Below are positions 34,769-44,225 of a stretch of DNA of 64,000 nt, in pieces. Origin of the DNA: Thalassobaculum sp. OXR-137 (GTDB lineage: Bacteria > Pseudomonadota > Alphaproteobacteria > Thalassobaculales > Thalassobaculaceae); the NCBI RefSeq assembly GCF_034377285.1, contig NZ_CP139715.1, positions 5,188,501-5,252,500 on the forward strand. The letters are read 5' to 3'. The translations under genes and the position numbers were made by a program. How positions within the stretch are numbered: the first letter of the stretch is position 1; each line of letters begins with the position of its first letter. Below the pieces are notes generated by a model, which ran no database searches, had not been told where the DNA came from, and saw nothing but the letters and a program-made list of their open reading frames with translations.

Positions 34769-35900
34769 TCAGCCCGCGGCGGCGTCGCCCCCGTCGCGGT
34801 TCATGCCCACCTTGCCGGCGAGCGAGGCTTCCAGGAAGGCGTCGATGTCGCCGTCCAGCACCGCGGACGGATTGCCACTCTCGTGGCCCGTGCGCAGGTC
34901 CTTCACCATCTGGTACGGCTGCAGGACGTAGGACCGGATCTGGTGGCCCCAGCCGATATCCGACTTGGACGCCTCGGTCGCGTTCGCCTCTTCCTCGCGG
35001 CGCTGCAGCTCGGCCTCGTAGAGGCGCGCGCGCAACATGTCCATGGCCGTGGCCCGGTTGCGGTGCTGCGAGCGGTCGTTCTGACACTGCACCACGATTC
35101 CCGACGGGATGTGGGTGATGCGGATGGCCGAGTCCGTCCGGTTGACGTGCTGACCGCCGGCACCCGACGCGCGGTAGGTATCGACCTTCAGGTCCTTGTC
35201 CTCGATCACGATGTCGATCGAATCGTCGACCACCGGATAGACCCAGGCGCTGGAGAAGCTGGTATGGCGCCGGGCCTGGCTGTCGTAGGGAGAGATGCGG
35301 ACCAGCCGGTGCACGCCGCTCTCGGTCTTCAGCCAGCCATAGGCGTTGTGGCCGGAGATCTTGATGGTCGCCGACTTGAGACCGGCTTCTTCGCCGGCAC
35401 TCTCCTCCAGCCATTCCACCTTGTAGCCCTGGCGTTCGGACCAGCGGGTGTACATGCGCAGCAGCATCTCGGCCCAGTCCTGGGCCTCGGTACCGCCGGC
35501 GCCGGCATGGACTTCCAGATAGCAGTCGAGCCCGTCGGCCTCGCCGGACAGCATGCTCTCGATCTGCATCTTCTCGGCTTTGACGCGGACCGCCTCGAGT
35601 TCCTTCTCGGCCTCGGCGACCGTGTCGGAATCGCCCTCGGCCTCGCCGAGTTCGATCATCATGACCGCGTCCTCGACCGTCTGGTCGAGCGCCTTCACGT
35701 CCTCGATCTGCTTCTCGAGCCGGGTGCGTTCCTGCATAAGCTTCTGGGCCCGTTCAGGATCGTCCCACAGGCTCTGGTCCTGGGTCAGGGCATCGAGCTC
35801 GGACAGTCGTGTCAGTGCGACATCCCAGTCAAAGATGCCTCCTCAGCAGTTCGATCGACTGCTTGATCTCATCGAGGGTCTGGGTGGTCTCGGCGCGCAT
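34769..35900 (-). CDS. prfB: Peptide chain release factor 2, programmed +1 frameshift
   Basis: RF2 releases peptides at UGA and UAA codons. Translation starts at the ATG at 35900 and reads 23 codons to CTT, then meets an in-frame TGA at 35829-35831. A +1 shift (skipping the T at 35831) continues with GACTGG to the stop at 34769, for 376 residues. The codon-recognition loop is [13 protein letters not shown] (SPY instead of E. coli SPF) and the catalytic GGQ is [13 protein letters not shown]. Without the shift only a 23-residue peptide is made, so the protein controls its own level. Joined coordinates: complement of 35832-35900 and of 34769-35830. Confidence 0.97.
35828..35843 (-). promoter_or_regulatory. 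prfB: prfB +1 frameshift site
   Basis: On the minus strand the sequence reads AGG AGG CAT CTT TGA C. This matches the E. coli site element by element: an SD-like hexamer, a three-base spacer, the slippery CTT, and the TGA followed by C. Slow decoding of UGA when RF2 is scarce promotes the shift. Confidence 0.96.
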
Positions 35901-35965
35901 TGCGCCCTCCGTTCAGGTGACGTCCGCCATATCGGGGACGATGGGTATCGGGACAAGTCAGACGC

Positions 35966-38425
35966 TTAATAGAGCCCGGATCCGCTGGTCGCAACAGGCG
36001 CCGCGGCGGCGGGTGCCGAAGCCGGCTCCGTGTCGGAGGATGCGGGGCCCATGCCGCCGCCGATCACCATGCTTTCGCCGGTCGGTTCCGTGCCGGGTTT
36101 GAAGGCCTCCAGGACCGCGCCGGACGCGCCGGGATTGGCCCGCTGACCGCTCTCCAGATCGACCCAGACCATGCGGACGCCCGGCGGAATGCGGAAGTCC
36201 GGCGTTACCACCCCATCCAGGGCGTCGGCCATGAAGGACTTGAAGATCGGGGCGGCAACGCTGGACCCGGTATCATGACGACCCAGGGTGCGCGGCTGGT
36301 CGAAGCCGACATAGACGCCGACGGCGAGGTCCGGCGAGAAGCCGACGAACCAGGTGTCCATGTTTTCGTTGGTCGTGCCGGTCTTGCCGCCCAGGGTCTT
36401 GCCGAGCTCGGCGATGCGGCGCCCGGTCCCGCGCAGAACCACGCCTTCCAGCATCGACACCATCTGGTAGGCCGAAGCCGGATCGACGATCTGCTCGCGC
36501 GTGTCGGGGATCTGCGGCGGCGGGCCGCCGTTCCAGGACGCCGCAGCGCACCCGTCGCAGGGCCGGTCGTCGTGCCGGTAGATGGTCTTGCCGTGACGGT
36601 CCACCACCCGGTCGAACAGCGACGGAGTGACCCGCTTGCCGCCGTTGACCAGCATGGAATAGGCGGTGGTCATGCGCAGCAGCGTCGTCTCCGCCGCTCC
36701 GAGCGAGAAGGACAGGTGCGGCTGCATCTTGTCGACCACGCCGAACAGCTTGGCGTAGTTCACGACCTTGTCCATGCCGATCGTCTGGGCAAGACGGACG
36801 GTCATCAGGTTCCGCGACTTCTCGATGCCGACGCGCATCGGGGTCGGTCCGTAGAACTCGTTGGAATAATTGGACGGCTTCCATTTCGGCAGCCCCGGCC
36901 CCTGGTCGAGCACGAAGGGCGCGTCGAGAATCTGCGTCGCCGGCGTATAGCCGCTGTCGAGGGCGGCCAGATAGACGAAGGGCTTGAAGGAGGAGCCCGG
37001 CTGGCGCCACGCCTGGGTCGCCCGGTTGAACTCGCTCATCTCCATGCTGAATCCGCCGGACATGGCGAGCACCCGGCCGGTATGCGGGTCCATGGCGACC
37101 AGGCCGCCGCCGACATCCGGGATCTGGCGCAGGGCGACGGTCGCTTCGCCATAGGCCTCGCCCTTGGCGTCCTTCTCGACGGTCTCCACCGGGACGACAT
37201 CGCCCAAACTGAGCACGTCGGTCACAGATTTCGGCGTGCCCCCGTAGCGCTGATCCTCCATCCACTGCCGCGCCCACTTCATCTCGTCATAGGGAAGCGT
37301 GGCGAGCGATCCGTCGGGGAAGCCGATGGTCGCCGTCTTGGCATCCGCCTTGACCACCGCGCCCAGGCGCCAGTCGCCCAGGCCGGCCGGCCGCTCGACC
37401 TTGGCGAGCGCATCGCCCCAGCCGGGCACGATCTCGATCTTCGCGACCGGACCGCGCCAGCCGTGGCGCTGATCGTAGTCGATCAGGCCTTCACGCAAGG
37501 CCTTGTCAGCCATGCGCTGCATCTTCGGGTCGAGAGTCGTGCGGACCGACAGGCCGCCTTCGTACAGGCCGTCGTCGCCGTAGCGCTGGATCAGGTCTCG
37601 GCGGACCTCCTCGGCGAAGTAGTCGGCGGAGGTCGCGTCCCCGGTGGAAGCGGTCGAGACGGTCAGCGGCTCCTGCGTCGCCGCCTGGGCTTCGGCCTGC
37701 GTGATGAAGCCGTTCTCCACCATCTGTCCGATCACCCAGTTGCGGCGGGCGACGGCCGCCTCGTGCCGGCGGGTCGGATGATAGTTGTTCGGCGCCTTCG
37801 GCAGCGCCGCCAGATAGGCCGCCTCGCCGATGGTCAGCTCGGCCAGCGGCTTGTCGAAATAGTTCAGGGCCGCCGCGGCCACACCGTAGGAGCCGAAGCC
37901 GAGATAGATCTCGTTCAGATACAGCTCGAGGATCCGGTCCTTGCTCAGGACCCGCTCGATGCGGAAGGACAGAATGGCTTCCTTGGCCTTGCGGTCGATC
38001 GACACCTCGTTGGTCAGCAGGAAGTTCTTGGCGACCTGCTGGGTGATCGTCGATGCGCCCACCGGGCGGCGGCCGGTGCCGTAGTTCTTCACGTTCAGCA
38101 CCACCGCGGAGGCGAGGCTGACGAAATCGATGCCCGGGTGGTTGTAGAAATTCTTGTCTTCGGCGGAAAGGAACGCCTTCACCACGCGCTTGGGGATCGC
38201 CTCTATGGCGACGAAGATGCGCTTGTTGCGCGCATACTCCTCCAGCAGCCGGCCGTCGCCCGCATGGACCCGGGTCACCACCGGCGGCTCGTAATCCGCC
38301 AGATACTCGTAGTCGGGCAGACCCCGGCCGAAATGGTGGAATGCGTACAGCACGGCGCCCACGCCGCCGATGGCGACGATCAGGAAGAAAACGAAGATTC
38401 CGAGCAGCCAACGCAACAAATTCAT
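35966..38425 (-). CDS. mrcA: Penicillin-binding protein 1A (bifunctional)
   Basis: 819-residue class A PBP that polymerises glycan strands and crosslinks peptides in the periplasm. One N-terminal membrane anchor (LLGIFVFFLIVAIGGVGAVL) is followed by the GT51 transglycosylase with SAEDKNFYNHPGID (catalytic Glu near residue 87) and LELYLNEIYLGFGSYGV. The transpeptidase has GSSFKPF (SxxK near 478), SRN near 535 and KTGTTNENMDTWF near 680. Long Ala/Pro-rich C-terminal tail. No lipobox. It lies 65 bp upstream of prfB on the same strand. Confidence 0.95.
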   Translation of the reverse strand: MNLLRWLLGIFVFFLIVAIGGVGAVLYAFHHFGRGLPDYEYLADYEPPVVTRVHAGDGRLLEEYARNKRIFVAIEAIPKRVVKAFLSAEDKNFYNHPGIDFVSLASAVVLNVKNYGTGRRPVGASTITQQVAKNFLLTNEVSIDRKAKEAILSFRIERVLSKDRILELYLNEIYLGFGSYGVAAAALNYFDKPLAELTIGEAAYLAALPKAPNNYHPTRRHEAAVARRNWVIGQMVENGFITQAEAQAATQEPLTVSTASTGDATSADYFAEEVRRDLIQRYGDDGLYEGGLSVRTTLDPKMQRMADKALREGLIDYDQRHGWRGPVAKIEIVPGWGDALAKVERPAGLGDWRLGAVVKADAKTATIGFPDGSLATLPYDEMKWARQWMEDQRYGGTPKSVTDVLSLGDVVPVETVEKDAKGEAYGEATVALRQIPDVGGGLVAMDPHTGRVLAMSGGFSMEMSEFNRATQAWRQPGSSFKPFVYLAALDSGYTPATQILDAPFVLDQGPGLPKWKPSNYSNEFYGPTPMRVGIEKSRNLMTVRLAQTIGMDKVVNYAKLFGVVDKMQPHLSFSLGAAETTLLRMTTAYSMLVNGGKRVTPSLFDRVVDRHGKTIYRHDDRPCDGCAAASWNGGPPPQIPDTREQIVDPASAYQMVSMLEGVVLRGTGRRIAELGKTLGGKTGTTNENMDTWFVGFSPDLAVGVYVGFDQPRTLGRHDTGSSVAAPIFKSFMADALDGVVTPDFRIPPGVRMVWVDLESGQRANPGASGAVLEAFKPGTEPTGESMVIGGGMGPASSDTEPASAPAAAAPVATSGSGLY

Positions 38426-38646
38426 ACCCTCCGAAGCCCGGTCCCACCCTACCAGACGCGCTGGGCATATGCATTCCCAACGCCGTGACCGTCCAGCGGT
38501 TGCCTACGGTAGAGAGATAATGTGACGTCAACGCGGCGCGATGTGGGCTCTGTCACACGCCGGGGCAAGTGTTCGGATTGACGAAAGCCGGCCGAGTTCG
38601 CACGCTAACGGACAGGAATGCCAAGGACCCCCCGGGAGACGACGCC

Positions 38647-39456
38647 ATGACGACCAGCGCGCTTGCCGATACCACCGTCGAGATGTTTCGCCGCGACGGA
38701 GCCGTGAAGCTCTCCGGCGTGTTCGACAAGGACTGGGTCGCCGCACTGCGCGAGGGCATCGACCGCAACATGCGCGAGCCCGGGCTCTACGCCAAGGAAT
38801 ACACACCAGAAGGCAAGCCGGGGTATTTCTTCGGCGACTACTGCAATTGGCAGCGGATCCCGGAGTATCAGCGCTTCCTGGAGCAGTCGCCGGCAGCGGA
38901 TCTCGCCGGGCAGCTCATGGGCTCGCAGAAGGTCGTACTGTTCCATGAGCACGTGCTGGTGAAAGAGCCGGGGACCGAGGAACGCACCCCCTGGCACCAC
39001 GACCAGCCCTACTACTGCATCGAGGGCACCCAGACCTGCTCCCTGTGGATTCCCCTGGATCCGGTGCCGCGGGAGGTCTGCGTCGAGTTCGTCGCCGGCT
39101 CCCACGGCTGGGGCAAGAGGTTCCTGCCGACCAAGTTCAAGGGCGAAGCCTACGAGCGCAGCGACGACGGGCTGGAGCCGCTGCCCGATATCGAACTGGA
39201 GCGCGGCGAGCATACGATCCTGGGCTGGGACATGGAGCCGGGCGACGCCATCGCCTTCTCGTTCCTGACGGTGCATGGCGCGCCGGGCAATCCCGGCACC
39301 GGCGGCAACAGGCGGCGTGCTTTCGCGGCCCGGTTCTGCGGCGACGACGTGGTCTATGTGAAGCGCAGGGGCGAGGTCTCGCCACCCTTCCCCGATGTGC
39401 GGCTGAACCACGGAGACCCGCTGCGCGGCGAGGAATTCCCTGTCCTACGGGGGTAG
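38647..39456 (+). CDS. Phytanoyl-CoA dioxygenase (PhyH) family protein
   Basis: 269-residue Fe(II)/2-oxoglutarate oxygenase-like protein. The metal triad appears as WHHDQPYY (HxD) and the distal His in FLTVHGAPGNPG, with the 2-oxoglutarate-binding Arg in NRRRAFAARF. The ATG at 38647 is preceded by GGGAG. Family members hydroxylate small or lipid substrates. No pathway is evident from neighbours (mrcA divergent, cimA downstream by 104 bp). Confidence 0.85.
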   Translation: MTTSALADTTVEMFRRDGAVKLSGVFDKDWVAALREGIDRNMREPGLYAKEYTPEGKPGYFFGDYCNWQRIPEYQRFLEQSPAADLAGQLMGSQKVVLFHEHVLVKEPGTEERTPWHHDQPYYCIEGTQTCSLWIPLDPVPREVCVEFVAGSHGWGKRFLPTKFKGEAYERSDDGLEPLPDIELERGEHTILGWDMEPGDAIAFSFLTVHGAPGNPGTGGNRRRAFAARFCGDDVVYVKRRGEVSPPFPDVRLNHGDPLRGEEFPVLRG

Positions 39457-39560
39457 TCAGCCGCTTGCCGCCCGGCGTCCGCGCTGCTAGAGACCCTCTC
39501 CCATTACCGATTCGCCCGCCTCCCTGACGATCCCTCTCGGAGCGGGCGGGGAGAGGCGCC

Positions 39561-41204
39561 ATGGCCAGCGACAGCACGATCGACACATCGGACGCCGACC
39601 GCGTCTATCTGTTCGACACCACCCTGCGCGACGGACAGCAGACCCGCGGCGTCGACTTCACCGTCGCCGACAAGGCGGCGATCGCCCGCGCGCTGGATCA
39701 GCTTGGGATCGACTACATCGAAGGCGGCTGGCCGGGCGCCAACCCGACCGACGACCGGTTCTTCGCCGAGCCGCCGAAGATGGACAACGCGCGGATCGTC
39801 GCCTTCGGCATGACCCGCCGCCCGGGCCGCAGCGCCGACAACGATCCCGGTCTCGCCGGCATTCTCGACGCCCGCGTGCCGGCCGTCTGCCTGGTCGGCA
39901 AGACCTGGGACTTCCATGTGGACGTGGCGCTGGAGATCGAGCGCGACGAGAACGTGGCCATGGTCCGCGACAGCATTGCCCGGGCCGTCGCCGTCGGCCG
40001 CGAGGCGATGTTCGACTGCGAGCATTTCTTCGACGGCTTCAAGGCCAATCCCGACTACGCGCTGGACTGCGCCGAGGCGGCCTATACGGCGGGCGCGCGC
40101 TGGGTCGTCCTGTGCGACACCAACGGCGGGACGCTGCCCCACGAGATCGAGGAGATCGTCGCCAAGGTCGCCGAGCGGGTCCCCGGCACCCATCTCGGCA
40201 TCCACTGCCACAACGACACCGGCAACGCGGTCGCCAACTCGCTGGCCGCGGTGCGCGCCGGCGCGCGGCAGGTCCAGGGCACGATCAACGGCCTGGGCGA
40301 GCGCTGCGGCAATGCCGACATGATGGCGATCATCCCGAACCTCGTGGTGAAAATGGGGATGACGACCAATGTGGGCACCGGCAAGCTGAAGCACCTGACG
40401 GCGGTCTCCCGGCTGCTGGACGAGCGCCTGAACCGGGCGAGCGACCCGCACCGCGCCTATGTCGGCGCCGCCGCCTTCGCCCATAAGGGCGGGCTGCACG
40501 TCTCGGCCGTCCAGAAGGACCCGAAGACCTACGAGCACGTGGAGCCGTCCACCGTCGGCAACCAGCGTCACATCCTGGTGTCCGACCAGGCCGGACGCTC
40601 CAACATCCTGGCCCGCTTCGCCGAAATCGGCGTCGAGGTCGATCCCAAGCACCCGAAGGTGCAGCGGCTGGTCGACGAGGTGAAGGAGAAGGAGTTCCTC
40701 GGCTATTCCTACGACAGCGCGGAAGCCAGCTTCGAGCTGCTGGCCCGCCGGCTGATCGAGGGCGTGCCGGAGTTCTTCACCATCGAGCGCTGGCGCGTCA
40801 TGGACGAGCGCCGGTTCAACGCCCGCGGCGATCTGGTGATCGAGTCCGAGGCGACGGCCACGCTGACCGTCGGCGGCACCGCCCATCACGAGGTCGCGGT
40901 CGGCAACGGGCCGGTCAACGCGCTGGACACCGCCATCCGCAAGGCACTGACGCCCAAGTTTCCCGCGATCCAAACCATGCGGCTGATCGACTACAAGGTG
41001 CGCATCCTGCCGCCGGCCCGCGACGGCGACGGCACCGACGCCACCACCCGGGTAATGATCGAAAGCGAAGACGAGACCGGTATCACCTGGCGCACGGTCG
41101 GCGTCAGCCCGAACATCATCGACGCCTCCATCGCGGCGCTGTCCGACGCCATCACCTGGAAGCTGTTGCGCGCCGGTGCGGCAGCGCCGAAAGCGGACGC
41201 CTGA
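39561..41204 (+). CDS. cimA: (R)-citramalate synthase
   Basis: 547-residue enzyme joining pyruvate and acetyl-CoA to citramalate, the entry to threonine-independent isoleucine synthesis. The catalytic barrel begins FDTTLRDGQQTRGVDF (Arg-Asp), has CHNDTGNAVANS as the HxH-type metal site region, and GLGERCGNADMM. The LeuA/CimA-type C-terminal allosteric domain is present from residue ~400 (HHEVAVGNGPVNALDTA). The long form with DQLGIDYIEGGWPGANPTD is typical of CimA rather than LeuA. GGGGAG precedes the ATG. It is four bases upstream of the trmJ-like gene. Confidence 0.92.
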   Translation: MASDSTIDTSDADRVYLFDTTLRDGQQTRGVDFTVADKAAIARALDQLGIDYIEGGWPGANPTDDRFFAEPPKMDNARIVAFGMTRRPGRSADNDPGLAGILDARVPAVCLVGKTWDFHVDVALEIERDENVAMVRDSIARAVAVGREAMFDCEHFFDGFKANPDYALDCAEAAYTAGARWVVLCDTNGGTLPHEIEEIVAKVAERVPGTHLGIHCHNDTGNAVANSLAAVRAGARQVQGTINGLGERCGNADMMAIIPNLVVKMGMTTNVGTGKLKHLTAVSRLLDERLNRASDPHRAYVGAAAFAHKGGLHVSAVQKDPKTYEHVEPSTVGNQRHILVSDQAGRSNILARFAEIGVEVDPKHPKVQRLVDEVKEKEFLGYSYDSAEASFELLARRLIEGVPEFFTIERWRVMDERRFNARGDLVIESEATATLTVGGTAHHEVAVGNGPVNALDTAIRKALTPKFPAIQTMRLIDYKVRILPPARDGDGTDATTRVMIESEDETGITWRTVGVSPNIIDASIAALSDAITWKLLRAGAAAPKADA

Positions 41205-41208
41205 GCGC

Positions 41209-41973
41209 ATGGCGGGGACAGACCACGCCCGCTCCGTCGCCGGGGCCGGCCCCGCCATCGTTCTGGTGGAGCCGCAACTCGGCGAGAATATCGGCGCCTG
41301 CGCCCGGGCGATGCTGAACTGCGGCCTGACCGACATGCGGCTGGTCAACCCGCGCGACGGCTGGCCGAACCCCGCTGCCGAGGCCATGGCGGTCGGCGCC
41401 ATCGAGGTGCTGGAGAAAGCGCGGGTCTATCCCACCACAGCAGAGGCCTGCGCCGATCTGACCTACGTCCTGGCGACGACCGCCCGGCCGCGCGGCGTGA
41501 CCAAGGAAGCGCTGGTGCCGCGCGCCGCCGCCGCCCAGCTGCGCGCCCGGCTCGACGCGGATCAGCCGGTGGGCGTGCTGTTCGGCCCGGAGCGCGCCGG
41601 GCTGGTGAACGAGGACATCACCCTGGCGGACGCGGTGATCACCGTGCCGCTGAACCCCGGCTTCTCGTCCCTTAACTTGGCGCAGGCCGTGCTGCTAGTC
41701 GGGTACGAGTGGTTCCAGAGCGGCGATGCCACGCCGGACGTCCAGCTCATGTCCGACAGCCCGCCGGCGCCGGTGGAGACGCGGGAGTTCTTCTACAGCC
41801 GGCTGGAGGAGGAACTGGAGGAGGCCGGGTTCTTCTATCCCGAGCATCTGGGCCCGACGATGAAGCGCAACCTGCGCACCATGTTCGGCCGGGCCGGCCT
41901 GACCGACCAGGAGGTGCAGAGCCTCCACGGCGTGGTGAAGTCTCTCACCGGCAAGCGGCGGCGCGGACCCTAG
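41209..41973 (+). CDS. trmJ: TrmJ-type tRNA 2'-O-methyltransferase (SPOUT)
   Basis: 254-residue SPOUT methyltransferase likely modifying position 32 of tRNA. Knot motifs: VEPQLGENIGACARAMLNCG (motif 1), VLFGPERAGLVNEDI (motif 2) and VPLNPGFSSLNLAQAVLLV (motif 3). The extra C-terminal helical part with EFFYSRLEEELEEAGFF is typical of TrmJ. ATG 41209 follows the cimA stop by four bases, so it is coupled. Confidence 0.9.
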   Translation: MAGTDHARSVAGAGPAIVLVEPQLGENIGACARAMLNCGLTDMRLVNPRDGWPNPAAEAMAVGAIEVLEKARVYPTTAEACADLTYVLATTARPRGVTKEALVPRAAAAQLRARLDADQPVGVLFGPERAGLVNEDITLADAVITVPLNPGFSSLNLAQAVLLVGYEWFQSGDATPDVQLMSDSPPAPVETREFFYSRLEEELEEAGFFYPEHLGPTMKRNLRTMFGRAGLTDQEVQSLHGVVKSLTGKRRRGP

Positions 41974-42004
41974 AGTCCGTTCAAGAGCTTAAAGCCCGAC
42001 CCGG

Positions 42005-42883
42005 CTACTGCGGGGTCCCTTTCGCCAACCTATTCTGCATCGCTTCCAGGCTGATCTGCTCGGGGCTGTCGAACATGGTCATGATGTAGCGCACGTCCCC
42101 GCGCGAGTAGCCGTCGGCCAGGAAGTGCAGGAAATAGCCGTTGAGCCAGGCTGCGGTGACGCAGAGGGCGATGATCGGCACGTGCTGGCGGGTCGAGCTG
42201 TTCATCAGGAACGGATAATTCTGCACCAGCTCCTCGCTCCAGATCTTGTTGAAGCGCGGGTCCAGCGGGCTGAGCAGGCCTTCCTGGAAGATCCGGTAGG
42301 ACAGCCACATCTGCTCCATCGCCGAGAATTCGTTCTCCGTGCCGGTCTCGTAGACATCGCGCAGGAAGGCCCGTTGCCGGTCCGGGCGCAGGACCATCAC
42401 ACCGGTGTTGACCATGTCGGGCTGGTCTTCCGGCAGACCGGCCTCGGCATAGCGCTCCCGCGCGGTGGGGCCGCGGTCGCGCTTGAAGATGCCGCTGCCG
42501 TACCGGAACGCCCGGTCCCAGCGGTTCTCCAGGATCTCCGCTGTCGGCTGGGTGCTGGCGAACGGGACCGCGCCGATCCCCTCGGCATCGCCATAGCGCG
42601 CGACGATGCAGGGGGCGGAATGGAAATTCACGAAGATGTCGGCGTCGATCCAGACCACATGGTCGTATCCCTGCAGGCCTGGATGTTCCAGGATCAGGCA
42701 TTTCTGCCAGTGCGGGGTGCGCTCGGCAGCACGCGGCGTCGGGTCGATGGGACTGTCGATCAGCACCAGATCGTAGCCGTGCTTGTCGGCATAGGCCACG
42801 ACGCTCTTGCGATACAGAGTGTTCCACATCGACTGGTAGTCGCGGCCGATCACCATGGTGGTCAGCGCCTTGCGCCCCGCCAT
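42005..42883 (-). CDS. Putative glycosyltransferase (GT-A type)
   Basis: 292-residue protein with a GT-A-like core: MVIGRDYQSMWNTLYRKS, then the nucleotide-sugar DxD motif in HVVWIDADIFVN near residue 78, and later VNTGVMVLRPDRQR, a common acceptor-site motif. It is similar in outline to GT8/GT34-type transferases, but I cannot fix the family. It lies 71 bp downstream of a UDP-sugar enzyme gene on the same strand; the two may supply and use a UDP-sugar for a polysaccharide. Converges with trmJ. Confidence 0.65.
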   Translation of the reverse strand: MAGRKALTTMVIGRDYQSMWNTLYRKSVVAYADKHGYDLVLIDSPIDPTPRAAERTPHWQKCLILEHPGLQGYDHVVWIDADIFVNFHSAPCIVARYGDAEGIGAVPFASTQPTAEILENRWDRAFRYGSGIFKRDRGPTARERYAEAGLPEDQPDMVNTGVMVLRPDRQRAFLRDVYETGTENEFSAMEQMWLSYRIFQEGLLSPLDPRFNKIWSEELVQNYPFLMNSSTRQHVPIIALCVTAAWLNGYFLHFLADGYSRGDVRYIMTMFDSPEQISLEAMQNRLAKGTPQ

Positions 42884-42954
42884 CTCGTCCCTCCCCTCGC
42901 CTGCCCGAAAGGCACCCTAGGCAGCCGCTAAGGCGGAAGTAAAGCGCGCCGGCT

Positions 42955-43920
42955 TCAACCTCCGGCGGCGATGACGCCCCGGAAGTAGTCGATTGTGCGC
43001 GCCAGCCCGTCCTCCAGCGCCATCGTCGGCTGCCAGCCGAGCAGGGCGCGGGCTCGGCCGATATCGGGGCGGCGCTGCTGCGGGTCGTCCTGCGGAAGCG
43101 GCCGGTGCTCGATCCGGGACGCCGATCCGGTCAGCCGGATCACGGTCTCGGCGAGCTCCAGCACCGTGCATTCGGTCGGATTGCCCAGATTCACCGGGCC
43201 GGTGACGTCGCCCGGGCTGGACATCAGCCGCAGCGTCCCCTCGATCAGGTCGTCGACATAGCAGAACGAGCGCGTCTGGCTGCCGTCGCCATAGAGCGTG
43301 ATCGGGTCCCCCTTCAGGGCCTGCATGATGAAGTTGGAGACCACCCGGCCGTCCCGCGGATGCATCCGCGGGCCGTAGGTGTTGAAGATCCGCGCCACCT
43401 TGATGCCGAGACCGTGCTGTCGCCGGTAGTCGAAGAACAGGGTCTCCGCGCACCGTTTGGCCTCGTCGTAGCAGGCCCTCGGCCCGATCGGGTTAACGTT
43501 GCCCCAGTAATCCTCGGTCTGCGGATGCACGGTCGGGTCGCCGTAGACCTCGGATGTCGACGCCTGAAAGATCCGGGCGTTCAGCCGCTTGGCGAGGCCG
43601 AGCAGGTTGATGGCCCCGTGTACCGAGGTCTTGGTGGTCTGAACCGGATCGTGCTGGTAGTGAACCGGCGAGGCCGGGCAGGCGAGATTGTAGATCTCGT
43701 CCACCTCGACATAGAGCGGAAAGGTCACGTCGTGGCGGATCAGTTCGAAGTCCCGGTTGTCCAGCAGATGGGTCACGTTGGCCCGGGTGCCGGAGAAGAA
43801 GTTGTCGACGCAGACCACCTCGCACCCGTCGCGCAGCAGGCGCTCGCAGAGGTGGGAGCCGATGAACCCGGCCCCTCCGGTCACGAGGACGCGCTTTCGT
43901 CCGAAATAGTCCTGGCGCAT
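42955..43920 (-). CDS. NAD-dependent UDP-glucuronate decarboxylase-like epimerase
   Basis: 321-residue short-chain dehydrogenase of the UDP-xylose synthase group. NAD loop [17 protein letters not shown], the Ser-Thr pair in [10 protein letters not shown], and YxxxK in [10 protein letters not shown]. The stretch [30 protein letters not shown] is typical of UXS enzymes. The open frame goes upstream to 44088, but [16 protein letters not shown] at 43920 is the normal start. It makes UDP-xylose (or UDP-4-keto-pentose) from UDP-glucuronate, probably for a cell-surface glycan with the neighbouring glycosyltransferase. Confidence 0.88.
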   Translation of the reverse strand: MRQDYFGRKRVLVTGGAGFIGSHLCERLLRDGCEVVCVDNFFSGTRANVTHLLDNRDFELIRHDVTFPLYVEVDEIYNLACPASPVHYQHDPVQTTKTSVHGAINLLGLAKRLNARIFQASTSEVYGDPTVHPQTEDYWGNVNPIGPRACYDEAKRCAETLFFDYRRQHGLGIKVARIFNTYGPRMHPRDGRVVSNFIMQALKGDPITLYGDGSQTRSFCYVDDLIEGTLRLMSSPGDVTGPVNLGNPTECTVLELAETVIRLTGSASRIEHRPLPQDDPQQRRPDIGRARALLGWQPTMALEDGLARTIDYFRGVIAAGG

Positions 43921-44225
43921 GGGGTGCTGGGCTCCAAACTGGCGTCGACGCAGGCTACACGGGACGTATCCCGGTCGCCGGCGACAATATCCGCTCTGCG
44001 TCCGTGAGGCGAGGTCGCAGCGCCGATTGTCCCCGCCAACCCCACGGTGGGTTTGACATTTCCGGGACGATCCGTATAACGCGCCCATTCCTGAGAACGT
44101 GGAGCACGCCTACGCGCATGTTCCCGGCCCGGCCAAAGCGGTTGCTGCGTGCCGGATCACCCTATCGGGACAACCCGCCCAGCGGCCGAAAACGGCCAGT
44201 ACCGGGCACAAGAAGGAGTGAAGCG
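43921..44225. other. 305-bp gap: rpsD promoter and leader
   Basis: No gene found. It holds the rpsD promoter at 44053-44080 and a ~140-base leader before rpsD. The leader has a small hairpin (GGCCG at 44184-44188 with CGGCC at 44193-44197). The UXS gene must use a promoter in the left part, but none is obvious. Confidence 0.6.
44053..44080 (+). promoter_or_regulatory. rpsD promoter
   Basis: TTGACA (44053-44058), 16 bp, TATAAC (44075-44080): the best sigma-70-like match in the window. It lies 145 bp before the rpsD start codon. Confidence 0.75.

Noticed and set aside
39509..39549. Inverted CGCCCGC/GCGGGCG pair ahead of cimA as a possible attenuator
   Set aside because: No leader peptide with Ile or Leu codons, and short G/C palindromes occur by chance at this GC content.
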